Shown: positions 1-8,354 of the stretch, in pieces
Layout of the letters: the number at the start of each line of letters is the position of its first letter
Position numbering within the stretch: the first letter of the stretch is position 1
Source of the DNA: Actinoallomurus purpureus
GTDB lineage: Bacteria; Actinomycetota; Actinomycetes; Streptosporangiales; Streptosporangiaceae
DNA length: 64,000 nucleotides
NCBI RefSeq assembly: GCF_024055795.1
Contig: NZ_JAMXMY010000013.1
Coordinates: 124,001-188,000 of the forward strand
Reading direction: 5' to 3'
Translations under genes and position numbers: made by a program
Notes under the pieces: generated by a model
Told to the model about the DNA's origin: nothing
What the model saw: the letters and a program-made list of their open reading frames with translations, nothing else
Database searches by the model: none

Positions 1-1031
1 CCTGGCCCATGTGGCCGGCCGGCGCGGACTGGCTGCTGTTCCCGCTGCACGAGTACTGGCAGATGACCGGCGACGACGCCTTCCTCGCCGGGACGCTCGC
101 CCCGTGGCTCATCGAGACGGCCACGTTCTTCGAGGACGTTCTCACCCGTGCGGACGACGAAGGACACGTCGTCATCGTCCCGTCCTACTCCCCGGAGGCC
201 GGCCCGCGGGACGGGCGGGGAGTGGCCGGGATCAACGCCACCATGGACATCGCGGCGGCCCGTCACGCGCTGATCACCGCCGCCGGCGTCTGCGCGTACC
301 TGGACATCGAGCGGGCCGCGGCCGGCCGCTGGCGCGCTCTCGCCGACCGGCTGCCGCCCTACCGCGTCGATGACCACGGCGCGCTCGCGGAGTGGGTATG
401 GCCGGGGCTGGAGACCGCCGACGACCACCGGCACGTCAGCCACCTGTACCCGGTGTGGCCGCTGCACGACATCACTCCCGACGACACTCCCGACCTGGCC
501 GCGGCGGCCCGCATCGCCCTGCTGCGGCGCGGCGATGAGAACTTCTCCGCGCACGGCAGCCTGCACCGGGCCCTGTGCGCCGCACGGCTGAAGGACGGCG
601 AGACGGCCCGCGCGAACCTCCTGAAGATCCTGAAGCGGAACATGGTCTTCCGGTCGCTGATGACGTCCCACAACCCCGATCTGGAGATCTACAACGCGGA
701 CGCCGCGCACTGCCTGCCCGCCGTCGTCGCCGAGATGCTGGTGGACTCCCGGCCGGGGATCGTGGAACTGCTCCCGGCGTTGCCCCCGGAGTGGAGCAGC
801 GGCAGCCTGCGGGGCATCGTCACCCGCGCCCGCGTCACTCTCGAGGAGCTTAGCTGGGACCTGCGGGACGGGACGGTGCGTGCCGTCCTCCGCTCTACCA
901 AGGAACAGTCCATCACGCTCGTTTGCCGCGGCGCACGGGAGGCCGCCGGGCGGAGGCGGCGCGTTGACCTTCCGTCTCGCACACCCGTCACCGTCACCGT
1001 CCGGCTGGCGCCCGGCTCCCCGTCGAATTGA
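1..1031 (+). CDS. GH95-like glycoside hydrolase, C-terminal part (5' end outside window)
   Basis: Open reading frame already running at the left edge and ending at TGA 1029-1031, so about 340 C-terminal residues are visible. The (alpha/alpha)6-type region contains HRHVSHLYPVWP, which matches the HRHxSHLYxxxP signature of family GH95 (alpha-L-fucosidase/galactosidase type), and SHNPDLEIYNADAAH further on. The end (LLPALPPEWSSGSLRG) matches the conserved C-terminal beta-domain start of GH95. Known for the family: inverting hydrolysis of fucosyl or galactosyl side chains. Substrate here is inference. No signal peptide can be judged because the start is missing. It converges on the next gene. Confidence 0.8.
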   Translation, partial: WPMWPAGADWLLFPLHEYWQMTGDDAFLAGTLAPWLIETATFFEDVLTRADDEGHVVIVPSYSPEAGPRDGRGVAGINATMDIAAARHALITAAGVCAYLDIERAAAGRWRALADRLPPYRVDDHGALAEWVWPGLETADDHRHVSHLYPVWPLHDITPDDTPDLAAAARIALLRRGDENFSAHGSLHRALCAARLKDGETARANLLKILKRNMVFRSLMTSHNPDLEIYNADAAHCLPAVVAEMLVDSRPGIVELLPALPPEWSSGSLRGIVTRARVTLEELSWDLRDGTVRAVLRSTKEQSITLVCRGAREAAGRRRRVDLPSRTPVTVTVRLAPGSPSN

Positions 1032-1062
1032 CACGCCCACGCGGAGGCCCGTCGGGTGCGCA

Positions 1063-1089
1063 GAGGGGGCGGGCGTCGTCTGCCCCCTC
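1063..1089. terminator. Hairpin between convergent genes
   Basis: Perfect 8-bp inverted repeat GAGGGGGC / GCCCCCTC (1063-1070 and 1082-1089) with an 11-nt loop, between the stop codons of the converging GH95-like and sialidase-like genes. No T-run follows, which is common for actinobacterial terminators. Confidence 0.5.
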
Positions 1090-1100
1090 GCGCGTCAGGT

Positions 1101-2615
1101 TCAGCTGACCTGAACGATCTGCCATTGCTGGTCGAGGGAGCCGTTGTCGGTCCACTGCACCAGTTGGGCGCCATCGGCGTTCGAACCGCCCAGCACGCCG
1201 AGCACCTTGCCGCTGTGGACATTGCGCAGCTTCACGTACGAGCCGACCTGCACGACCTGCCACTGCTGGTCGGCGGCGCCGGTGTCGAGCCACTGCACCG
1301 CATCGTCCCCGTCCGCGGTGCCCGAGGCGTACACGCCGATCACTCGCCCGCTGCCGCGGTTGCCGAGGACGGTGGTGCCACCGCTGGTCGTGGTCATGTG
1401 CCAGGCCTGGTCGGCGGCTCCGGTGTCCGTCCACTGGACCAGGTCGGCGCCGTCGGCGAGGTCTCCGCCCAGCACACCGATGACCTTTCCGGACTTACGG
1501 TTAACGAACTTGTAGTACGCGCCTGTGGAGTGTCCGAGATCGACGTCGGCGTACCGGATGGTGTTGATCTTGCCCTGCCAGAAGCCGCCGCAGGACATGA
1601 TCAGGACACGCCCCGTGCCGGACACGTACTGCAGGGTGCGGCTGTACCCGGCCTCGATGGGCACCTTCACATGGGTCCACGACCCGACTCCGTTGTTCGT
1701 ATTGATCAACACATCGCTCGATCCGTACGAGTCGTACACGAGCTTTCCGTCGGGGAGCACGATGTTGTAGGGGCTGCCGCCCGTGTCGAGCTGCGTGCCG
1801 AGGTCGGTGGCGTTCCAGCTCTCCGGATCATTGCTGATCTTGAAGTTGTTCGGCGGGCCGGAACCGAGGTTGACCACCTCGTAGCTCATGAAGTACTTGC
1901 CGTCGGCGAGCTTGGAGACCACCGGCATGCCCGGGCGCAGGTTGCTGTCCGTGGGTGCGACGTCGTTGACGACCGGTCCCCAGTGGACGCCGTCCGCGCT
2001 GGTCTGATGGACGATCTTCTGGTTGTTGTGGGCCTTGTCGCGTTCGTCCGAGTAGTAGACGATCAGCTTGTTGTTCTCGACCATGACGAACGGTTCCCAG
2101 ATCGGGGTGGTCGTGTAACCACCGGCCTGGGCGATCTCACTGACCCAGCTCCAGGTCTGGCCGGCGTCGTTGCTCTTGTACACCTCCATGCGCTCCGCCG
2201 ATTTGTCCGGCGGGGCGGAGAGGCCGACGCAGAGAATGGTTCCCGCCGGCAGGTTTCCGATCTGCTGGGGAAGCTCGTAGAGGAAGGCTCCGTTGCGGTT
2301 TCCCCAACCGTTGACGGTGTCGGCGATCGAGCTGATCTGGCCCCACGTCGCGCCGTTGTCGGTGCTGCGGTAGATGGGGAACACGGGTGTGGTGGCAGGC
2401 TGCTCGAAGGTGGTGAGAAGCGCTCCGTTCTTGGCGCCGTTGTGGTGCAGTTGCGCCGTCTTTGGATACAACGCGCCGTACTCCTGTGCGCCCGGAGGCG
2501 GCTGATAAAGAACCGAGGGGCCGTAGGCGTAAGCCTGCGGGGCCAGTGCCAGCAGCGAAATCGTCGTGACCATGACGACGAAGGCGTTGAGGAGTTTCCG
2601 GGCCGTTGAGTGCAA
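1101..2615 (-). CDS. Secreted BNR beta-propeller glycosidase (sialidase/GH93-like) with ricin B-type lectin domain
   Basis: 504 residues. The first 30 or so form a signal peptide ending near AYA. Asp-box-like motifs (STDNGATWG, SNDAGQTWSW, SADGVHWG) mark a six-bladed propeller over residues 40-360; YSDERD and LRPGMPVVSKLADGKYFMSYE resemble GH93 exo-arabinanases more than true sialidases. The last 125 residues are a ricin B-type trefoil with three QxW-type repeats (VQWTDTGAADQAW, VQWLDTGAADQQW, VQWTDNGSLDQQW), a carbohydrate-binding module. Start: TTG at 2615 is preceded by AAAGGAG five bases upstream; the ATG at 2620 is in another frame. Arabinan is a guess; release of sugars from another glycan is possible. 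Confidence 0.72.
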   Translation of the reverse strand: MHSTARKLLNAFVVMVTTISLLALAPQAYAYGPSVLYQPPPGAQEYGALYPKTAQLHHNGAKNGALLTTFEQPATTPVFPIYRSTDNGATWGQISSIADTVNGWGNRNGAFLYELPQQIGNLPAGTILCVGLSAPPDKSAERMEVYKSNDAGQTWSWVSEIAQAGGYTTTPIWEPFVMVENNKLIVYYSDERDKAHNNQKIVHQTSADGVHWGPVVNDVAPTDSNLRPGMPVVSKLADGKYFMSYEVVNLGSGPPNNFKISNDPESWNATDLGTQLDTGGSPYNIVLPDGKLVYDSYGSSDVLINTNNGVGSWTHVKVPIEAGYSRTLQYVSGTGRVLIMSCGGFWQGKINTIRYADVDLGHSTGAYYKFVNRKSGKVIGVLGGDLADGADLVQWTDTGAADQAWHMTTTSGGTTVLGNRGSGRVIGVYASGTADGDDAVQWLDTGAADQQWQVVQVGSYVKLRNVHSGKVLGVLGGSNADGAQLVQWTDNGSLDQQWQIVQVS

Positions 2616-2711
2616 AGCATCTCCTTTGACGCGGAGGAATTGCGCTCAGTTAGACATGAGCGGGACGAAACCAGTATTCGGGCGCGGGGCCCTAATGTCA
2701 CCGGCGCGTTT

Positions 2712-2724
2712 CGAAAGTGTTTCG
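2712..2724. promoter_or_regulatory. Inverted repeat CGAAA-gtg-TTTCG, candidate operator
   Basis: Five-base arms CGAAA (2712-2716) and TTTCG (2720-2724) lie about 97 bases upstream of the TTG start of the propeller glycosidase. Similar CGAAA/TTTCG repeats are known near actinobacterial hemicellulase genes. A second repeat, CGCTCA / TGAGCG (2643-2648, 2657-2662), is nearer the start. The LacI gene ending at 2737 encodes the obvious candidate ligand; this is inference. Confidence 0.35.
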
Positions 2725-2736
2725 GATTATGGTTCG

Positions 2737-3774
2737 CTACTCGGTGCCGGCTCTCGGCGAGGATGTCGAGCTGCGCAGCACGAGCTCCGTCGCCAGCTCG
2801 ATCCGGGGGGACGCCGGTGGCCGGCCCTCGGCCAGCTGCATGAGCACCCGTGTCGCCTCGTGGCCCAGCTTGTCGAACGGCTGGCGCACCGCACTCAGCG
2901 GCGGGCAGGCCATGGAAGCCACCAGGGTGTCGTCGAAGGACATCACCGCCAGATCGCGCGGAACGCTGAGCCCCTGCTGGCGGGCGGCCTCCAGGACCCC
3001 GAGCGCCTGCGCGTCACTGGCCGCGAAGACCGCCGTGGGCGGCTCGTCGGAACGGAGGATCTGCAGGCTGGCGGCCATCGCCTCGTCGAAGTCGAAGTCG
3101 GTCGGCCGCACGATCGCCGGGTCGTAGACGATCCCGGCCTCCTCGAGTGCGGCCCGATAGCCGTGCAGCCGCGCCGCTCCGGCCATCGAGTGTGATCGCC
3201 CTGCCACCATGCCGATCCGGGTGTGCCCAAGCCCTAGGAGGTGCTGCACCGCGTCCTTGGCGCCGTTCCAGTTCGTCACGCCGATACTCGGGATGTCCCG
3301 GGAAGGTGCACTGAGCGGATCGATCAGCACCACCGGAAGCCGCCGTTCGATGATGCGACGCTGATCCTCCTCGGTCAGCATCGAGATCACAATGATCAGC
3401 CCCGCCGCACCGAGTGCCACACACTCCTCGAGCCATTGAGAGATCGAGCGCCTGCTCGTCGTCCCGGTCACCACGTCCACGCCGAGCTCCCCCGCCGCGT
3501 CCACGATCCCGCGGGCGACCTCCAGGGTGTAGGCGCTGAACAGGTCTCGGAATACAGCGACGATCTGACGAGGAACGGCGGGTGCCCGCTCCCATGGGCG
3601 AACGTAACCGCTCCGCGCAAGCAGTTCTTCAACACGGGCACGCGTCTCGGCACCGACGTCGCGACGTCGGTGCACGACCTTGGACACCGTGCTGAGCGAC
3701 ACGCCCGCCTCACTGGCGACGCTGGTCAACAGACCGTACTGCGCGTCCAGGCGTGCCTTGCCCTGAGCTGTCAC
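2737..3774 (-). CDS. LacI-family transcriptional regulator
   Basis: 345 residues. An N-terminal helix-turn-helix at about residues 16-60 (SVASEAGVSLSTVSKVVHRR, then the hinge helix VEELLARSGYV) precedes a periplasmic-binding-protein-like sensor domain with the usual LacI landmarks: a loop beginning IVAVF, GHTRIGMVAGR, RLHGYRAALEEAGI, AVFAASDAQALGVL and VMSFDDT. Family length is normal (330-350). Its place inside a cluster of secreted glycosidases suggests that it represses them and responds to a released sugar. The candidate operators are the palindrome at 11789-11802 and the repeats upstream of 2615. The residues forming the HTH recognition helix are present, so DNA binding should be intact. 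Confidence 0.9.
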   Translation of the reverse strand: MTAQGKARLDAQYGLLTSVASEAGVSLSTVSKVVHRRRDVGAETRARVEELLARSGYVRPWERAPAVPRQIVAVFRDLFSAYTLEVARGIVDAAGELGVDVVTGTTSRRSISQWLEECVALGAAGLIIVISMLTEEDQRRIIERRLPVVLIDPLSAPSRDIPSIGVTNWNGAKDAVQHLLGLGHTRIGMVAGRSHSMAGAARLHGYRAALEEAGIVYDPAIVRPTDFDFDEAMAASLQILRSDEPPTAVFAASDAQALGVLEAARQQGLSVPRDLAVMSFDDTLVASMACPPLSAVRQPFDKLGHEATRVLMQLAEGRPPASPRIELATELVLRSSTSSPRAGTE

Positions 3775-4014
3775 TCGACACCTGACCTACTCGCCGACGC
3801 CAGTGTGCTTGTTCGCAGCGACTTCCGCGCGGGGTTGCCCCGATTGGACGGACAGGTCGGGGCTTGCGGTTATGCGGCAGCATAGTCGGGTCGTTGGGCG
3901 TGTCCGCCCGCAGGTGCGGCGACCATCCGGCATGACCGGCTCGGCGGCCTGCTCCACGGATGATCCCAGGTCACATAGGGCGGATCCGGTCGAGGGCTGA
4001 CGACCAGGCCCACG
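3775..4014. other. Intergenic stretch, nothing recognised
   Basis: 240 bases between the LacI start and the end of the GH95/DUF5703-like gene. It must hold the LacI promoter, but I see no convincing -35/-10 pair. Translations of both strands gave nothing I recognise. Confidence 0.4.
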
Positions 4015-6786
4015 TCAGTTCTGGAGGAGGTCGAACTCCTCCCACGGCCCGATGGCCGTACGGTTCGCGACCAGCGCGGAGGCGCCCGCGTTCTCCGCGG
4101 TCACGTACTGGTTGTTCGCGTGCGCCCGCAGGCTGACGCTGCCGTCGCCGTTGTGGATGAGGTCGAACGTCTCCCACGTCCCGATCGCGGTCCGGTTGGC
4201 GATGAGCGGTGAGGCGCCGGTGTCCTCTGCGGTGACGTACTGGTTGTTCGCGTGCGCGCGCAACGCGATCGCGCCACCGCCCAGGTCGATCTCATCGAAC
4301 TGCTCCCACGGCCCGATGGCCGTGCGGTTGGCGATCAGCGGTGAGGCGCCGGCGTTCTCCGCGGTGACGTACTGGTTGTTCGCGTGTGCCCGCAGGCTGA
4401 TCACGGCATTGCCGGGGCTGAGGCCGAGGGTGGAGGCGGTACCGGACAGCGACTTGGCGCCCTGATTGGCCGTGCCGGTGAGCCGGGTGGAGGAGTAGGC
4501 GCTCAGCGGTTTGGCGGTGCGCTCCAGGACGTACACGGTGTTCGCCGACGTCGGGAAGGTGACCTCACCGTTCGACGACGTCGTGATGATCGCGTTGTCC
4601 GACACGCGCCGGACCCGTACCTCCTGGGTCCCCCAGGGGTTGGCCACCGTCGCCGCGTTGCCGTACAGGCTCTTGAGACCGACGTACTTGATCTCTCCGG
4701 CCTCGCGTTCGGAGCTGACCAGGAAGCCGTTCTTGGCCAGCAGCGTGAACTTCCCGACGAACGAGGAATCCGACGGCACCGACGGAAAGACCCGGATCTT
4801 GTCGTTGTAGCTCTGCAGCAGCGACTCGTTGACCACCGACAGGTGTACGCCGAGGTACTCGAAGACGCCGTTCGTGTTGGCCGTCAGCCCGTTCGGGTAG
4901 TTCTGGTACTTCTGCAGCATGGTCTTCATGCCGTTGTAGGCCTGGTCGCCCAGGCCCAGGCGCGCGGCCTGAATCGCGTCGTTGGCCCACACGTTGTCGT
5001 ACGGGAACGGCCGCCGGTTCCAGGTGTTGACCGCGGTCTGGTAGTCCGGAGCGCCGATTCCGGTCGTGTTGTACGGCCAGATGACCTCCGAGGCGACGTT
5101 CTCGTCGTTGCGCGTCTGCGCGATCGGCGGCGTGTGGGGCAGGTACGCGCTGCCGTCGGTCGGGTAGGGCGCCAGGTCGTCGAGGATGTTCTGCCACTGG
5201 CTCCGCAGGTCGGCGTCCAGGCTGAGGGTCTGGCTCGCCTCGATCGTCACGGGGAAGAGACTTTTCACCGCGGCCAGGTCGGTGATGGCGCCGGGGACGT
5301 TCCAATACGTCTCGTGGGAGTTGGAACCGGCCATCGTGTACTTGCCGGAACTGTCACGGGACAGCTTCGCGGCGTAGAACTTCACGACGTCGCGCATGAA
5401 CGGGTACGCGGTGTTCCGCAGGTAGTTCACGTCGTTCGTGTACCGGTACTGCAGGTACATGTTGTACGCGGCCTCGGTGCCCGTGGACAGGATGTTCTTC
5501 GTGTAGTCGCTGTTGATCGTGCCGCGCGCGTTGCCGTCCCAGCCCATCGTCTCCGGCACCCACAGGCCGTCCACGCCGTAGCGGGTGTTCGTGTACGACT
5601 TCAGCGCGCCGTAGTTGCGGCTGTAGAGGCGGTTGAACGTACTCAGCAGGTCGGCGTGGTTCGAGGCGAGGAACGAGTTGTAGACGTCCCGCTGGTTCCA
5701 GTACCAGTAGCCATAGCTCCACTTGGTCTGGTCGCCGGTGGACCGGTAGACGCCGTTGATGAAGTGGAACGGGTAATTGCCGTACCCGCCCGACGCGATC
5801 ATGTACGTCGCGAGGTAGTAGGCGTTCTCCATGTAGTCCGCATCGCCGGACAGGCCGGAGTACTGCACGAACGACCGCTGCCAGAAGTCGTGCCACCAGT
5901 TGCGGTAGTCGGTGAAGGTCGTGGCGTACCCGGTGTTCTTCACCGCGGCGAGTTGGGACCGGGCCTGGGCGACCGAGTCGTGGTTCGGCGCATTGAGACG
6001 GCCGGCGGCGGTGAACCAGATCGTGTAGCTGGAGGACGGCGTGATGGTGAGCCGTACCTTCGAGCCGTTCACCACCTGGCTCGTGTAGCTCGCCCCTTCG
6101 ACGGTCGCCGCCAGTGTGGAGCCGAAGTTGTTCGGATCGGCCTGTCCCCGGCTGATCCCGACGCCGTTCGAGTCGGCGAAGGTGGAGTAGGTCTTCCAGG
6201 TGTTCAGGTCCGGGACATCGCCGACATCGGTGACCGTGCTCGGATCCCACAGGCTCAGGTCGAGCGCCACGCTGGACACGTTCGTCCGGCGGTCGTCGAC
6301 GTGGATGCCCATGACCTCGGAGTTCGGCGACCCCATGACGGTCACCGTGCGATCGGAGTCGTACTTGGTGGTGAGCGAGCCGTCGTACAGCGACAGCCGC
6401 TGCTGATAGGTGGAGTATCCGGTGTCCATGCCGGGGGTGGAGTACAGGTTCACGAGCCCCGCCGCGTACGCCGACTGCTCCGACAGGTCGGCACCGGAGA
6501 CCTGCATGGTGAGGCCGTTCTGGTTCCAGACCATCGCGCCCGTACGGCCGTTGCCGACGGTCAGCCCGTACGCGGGGTTCGTGTTGGGCCGGTTGTAGAC
6601 GATGTCGTGCTTGCTCAGGTAGGCGGCGTAGTCGACGTTCAGCGCGCCGGTCGAGCCGTCGAACGCCGCGTCCGTCGGGGACGCGAGGGCAGGGACGACC
6701 ACCGCGAGGTCCAGCGCGCCCGCCATCAGGGCGAGGGCCGCCAGGAGACGCCGGGTCCTGTGCTCATGACGCTTCATTGTCACCAC
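4015..6786 (-). CDS. Secreted GH95/DUF5703-like (alpha/alpha)6 enzyme with C-terminal fascin-like trefoil
   Basis: 923 residues. Signal peptide over about residues 1-36 ends at ALA. The N-terminal part (LSKHDIVYNRP, LTVGNGRTGAMVWNQNGL) is the DUF5703/GH95-type beta-sandwich; the middle (YWNQRDVYNSFLASNHADLL, HETYWNVPGAITDLAAV, NTNGVFEYLGVHLSVVNESL) is the helical barrel. The last 125 residues are three repeats of the type SLRAHANNQYVTAEN...IANRTAIGPWE.F, a fascin-like beta-trefoil. The gene starts one base after the stop of the beta-helix gene and is therefore translationally coupled as the third gene of the operon. GTG 6786 has AGGA upstream; ATG 6777 is an alternative. The substrate is unknown; a side-chain sugar of a plant or algal polymer is likely. 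Confidence 0.75.
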   Translation of the reverse strand: MVTMKRHEHRTRRLLAALALMAGALDLAVVVPALASPTDAAFDGSTGALNVDYAAYLSKHDIVYNRPNTNPAYGLTVGNGRTGAMVWNQNGLTMQVSGADLSEQSAYAAGLVNLYSTPGMDTGYSTYQQRLSLYDGSLTTKYDSDRTVTVMGSPNSEVMGIHVDDRRTNVSSVALDLSLWDPSTVTDVGDVPDLNTWKTYSTFADSNGVGISRGQADPNNFGSTLAATVEGASYTSQVVNGSKVRLTITPSSSYTIWFTAAGRLNAPNHDSVAQARSQLAAVKNTGYATTFTDYRNWWHDFWQRSFVQYSGLSGDADYMENAYYLATYMIASGGYGNYPFHFINGVYRSTGDQTKWSYGYWYWNQRDVYNSFLASNHADLLSTFNRLYSRNYGALKSYTNTRYGVDGLWVPETMGWDGNARGTINSDYTKNILSTGTEAAYNMYLQYRYTNDVNYLRNTAYPFMRDVVKFYAAKLSRDSSGKYTMAGSNSHETYWNVPGAITDLAAVKSLFPVTIEASQTLSLDADLRSQWQNILDDLAPYPTDGSAYLPHTPPIAQTRNDENVASEVIWPYNTTGIGAPDYQTAVNTWNRRPFPYDNVWANDAIQAARLGLGDQAYNGMKTMLQKYQNYPNGLTANTNGVFEYLGVHLSVVNESLLQSYNDKIRVFPSVPSDSSFVGKFTLLAKNGFLVSSEREAGEIKYVGLKSLYGNAATVANPWGTQEVRVRRVSDNAIITTSSNGEVTFPTSANTVYVLERTAKPLSAYSSTRLTGTANQGAKSLSGTASTLGLSPGNAVISLRAHANNQYVTAENAGASPLIANRTAIGPWEQFDEIDLGGGAIALRAHANNQYVTAEDTGASPLIANRTAIGTWETFDLIHNGDGSVSLRAHANNQYVTAENAGASALVANRTAIGPWEEFDLLQN

Positions 6787-6787
6787 G

Positions 6788-8323
6788 TCAGTCCTGGATG
6801 AGGTCGAACTCTTCCCACGGCCCGATGGCCGTGCGGTTCGCGATCAGCGATGACGCGCCGGCGTTCTCCGCCGTCACGTACTGGTTGTTCGCGTTCGCCC
6901 GCAGGCTGACGCTGCCGTCCGCGTTGTGGACGAGCGCGAACGTCTCCCAGGAACCGATCGCCGTACGATTCGCGATCAGCGGCGCGGCTCCGCCGTTGTC
7001 CGCGGTGACGTACTCGTTGTTCGCGTGGGCGCGCAGGGCGATCGCGCCGCCCCCCTGGTCGATCAGGTCGAACTGCTCCCAGGAGCCGATGGCCGTGCGG
7101 TTCGCGATGAGCGGTGACGCGCCGGCGTTCTCCGCCGTGACGTACCGACCGTTGGCGTGCGCGCGCAGGCTGACGACGGAACCGGTCGGCGGGTGCTCGG
7201 CGACGCCGAGGACGTACGTCAGCTGGGCGCTGGTGAACTCCTGCTGCAGGGTGCTGGAGGTCGCGGACTGGACCTGGAAGCGGCCCGGCGTCGACACCGT
7301 GCCGCCGCAGCCGGCGTTCGGCGTGCCGACGTGGGTGGACGTGTCCGTGTTGCCGGTCACGGTCCAGTCGCGGACGCCGTTGACGGCGTATCCGTAGCCC
7401 ATGTGGGCGCCCCGCAGCGTGTTGCCGGTGACCGACGCGCCGTAGTTGGTGCCGCTCCCACAGCCCCAGACCTGCGGGCCCATGGCGAAGCCGACCTTGA
7501 TGAAGGCGCTCTCGGCGCTGATGGTGTTGCCGGTCACGGTCGTGCCGGTGTAGTTGCCGTTCATCGGCGCGTAGTCGACGAGGTTGATGCCGCCGAGCAG
7601 CGTCCGTGTCCTGGCGACGATCGTGTTGTTCTGCACCGAGGAGCCGGGCGCCCCGAAGATGACGATGCCGCCGTCGGTGGCGTCCTGCACCGTGTTGCCC
7701 TGGACGGTGCTGTTGCCGCAGGCCAGCGATATGCCGTCGGCCCACGTGCCGCTCGGCGTGTCGGTGCCCGCCGGGCCGATCGTGTTGTTCAGGATCTTCG
7801 CGCCCTGGCAGGCCGGCGTGCTGTTCGTGACGGCGCCCTCGATGAAGTGCAGCGTCGACCAGCTCCGCGTGTCGTGCGCGTAGACGTTCTGGACGGTCTG
7901 ACCGGTGCCGGAGGCTCCCATCTCCATCAGGGCGCCGCCGTCCAAGCGGCCGAGCGTGGGCCGCCCGCCGTCGATCTGGATGTTCTGCACCGTCACGCCC
8001 GGTTGGTCGGTGCCGTTGATCGCCGTGGTGAGCGAGCCGGACACCTTCAGGGTGGCCCGGCTGTCGTCTGTGGGCAGGCCCTGCGTCTCGATCCGCTGGT
8101 TCGAGGCCGTGAACCGGATCGAGTTGCTCAGGGTGAAGACGGCGCCGGGGCACAGGCCGGCGATTGCGCCGGATCCGGTGAGCGCGGCGTTGATGGCGGC
8201 GTCGGTGCCGGACGGGATGCAGGTCGCCGCGGCGCGGGCTCCCGTGGCTGTCATCGGCACCAGGAGTGCCGTGACGGCCGCGAGCATGGACAGGAACGGA
8301 ACGGATCTTCCGCGAGCTGACAT
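6788..8323 (-). CDS. Secreted right-handed beta-helix protein with C-terminal fascin-like trefoil
   Basis: 511 residues. A signal peptide over about residues 1-32 ends at ARA. Residues 60-340 contain regular turns such as VTVQNIQIDGG, AKILNNTIGP, STVQGNTVQDATDGGIVIFGAPGSSVQNNTIVA and VTGNTISAES, which is the pattern of parallel beta-helix (pectate-lyase-like) proteins. The trefoil at the C terminus is nearly the same as in the downstream gene. No diagnostic catalytic residues could be assigned, so lyase versus glycosidase activity is open. AGGAT sits seven bases before ATG 8323. It lies 31 bases after the GH3 gene in the same operon. Confidence 0.72.
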   Translation of the reverse strand: MSARGRSVPFLSMLAAVTALLVPMTATGARAAATCIPSGTDAAINAALTGSGAIAGLCPGAVFTLSNSIRFTASNQRIETQGLPTDDSRATLKVSGSLTTAINGTDQPGVTVQNIQIDGGRPTLGRLDGGALMEMGASGTGQTVQNVYAHDTRSWSTLHFIEGAVTNSTPACQGAKILNNTIGPAGTDTPSGTWADGISLACGNSTVQGNTVQDATDGGIVIFGAPGSSVQNNTIVARTRTLLGGINLVDYAPMNGNYTGTTVTGNTISAESAFIKVGFAMGPQVWGCGSGTNYGASVTGNTLRGAHMGYGYAVNGVRDWTVTGNTDTSTHVGTPNAGCGGTVSTPGRFQVQSATSSTLQQEFTSAQLTYVLGVAEHPPTGSVVSLRAHANGRYVTAENAGASPLIANRTAIGSWEQFDLIDQGGGAIALRAHANNEYVTADNGGAAPLIANRTAIGSWETFALVHNADGSVSLRANANNQYVTAENAGASSLIANRTAIGPWEEFDLIQD

Positions 8324-8354
8324 TCACGCGATCCTTACTGGCGGCTGTGGGGGA

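Noticed and set aside
1056-2609. 517-codon plus-strand open frame opposite the sialidase-like gene
   Set aside because: Mirror frame of a GC-rich gene; its translation is Val/Asp/Gly/Arg-rich with no domain, while the minus strand has a clear propeller and lectin.
4384-6801. 805-codon plus-strand open frame opposite the GH95/DUF5703-like gene
   Set aside because: Antisense shadow produced by GC codon bias; no recognisable family.
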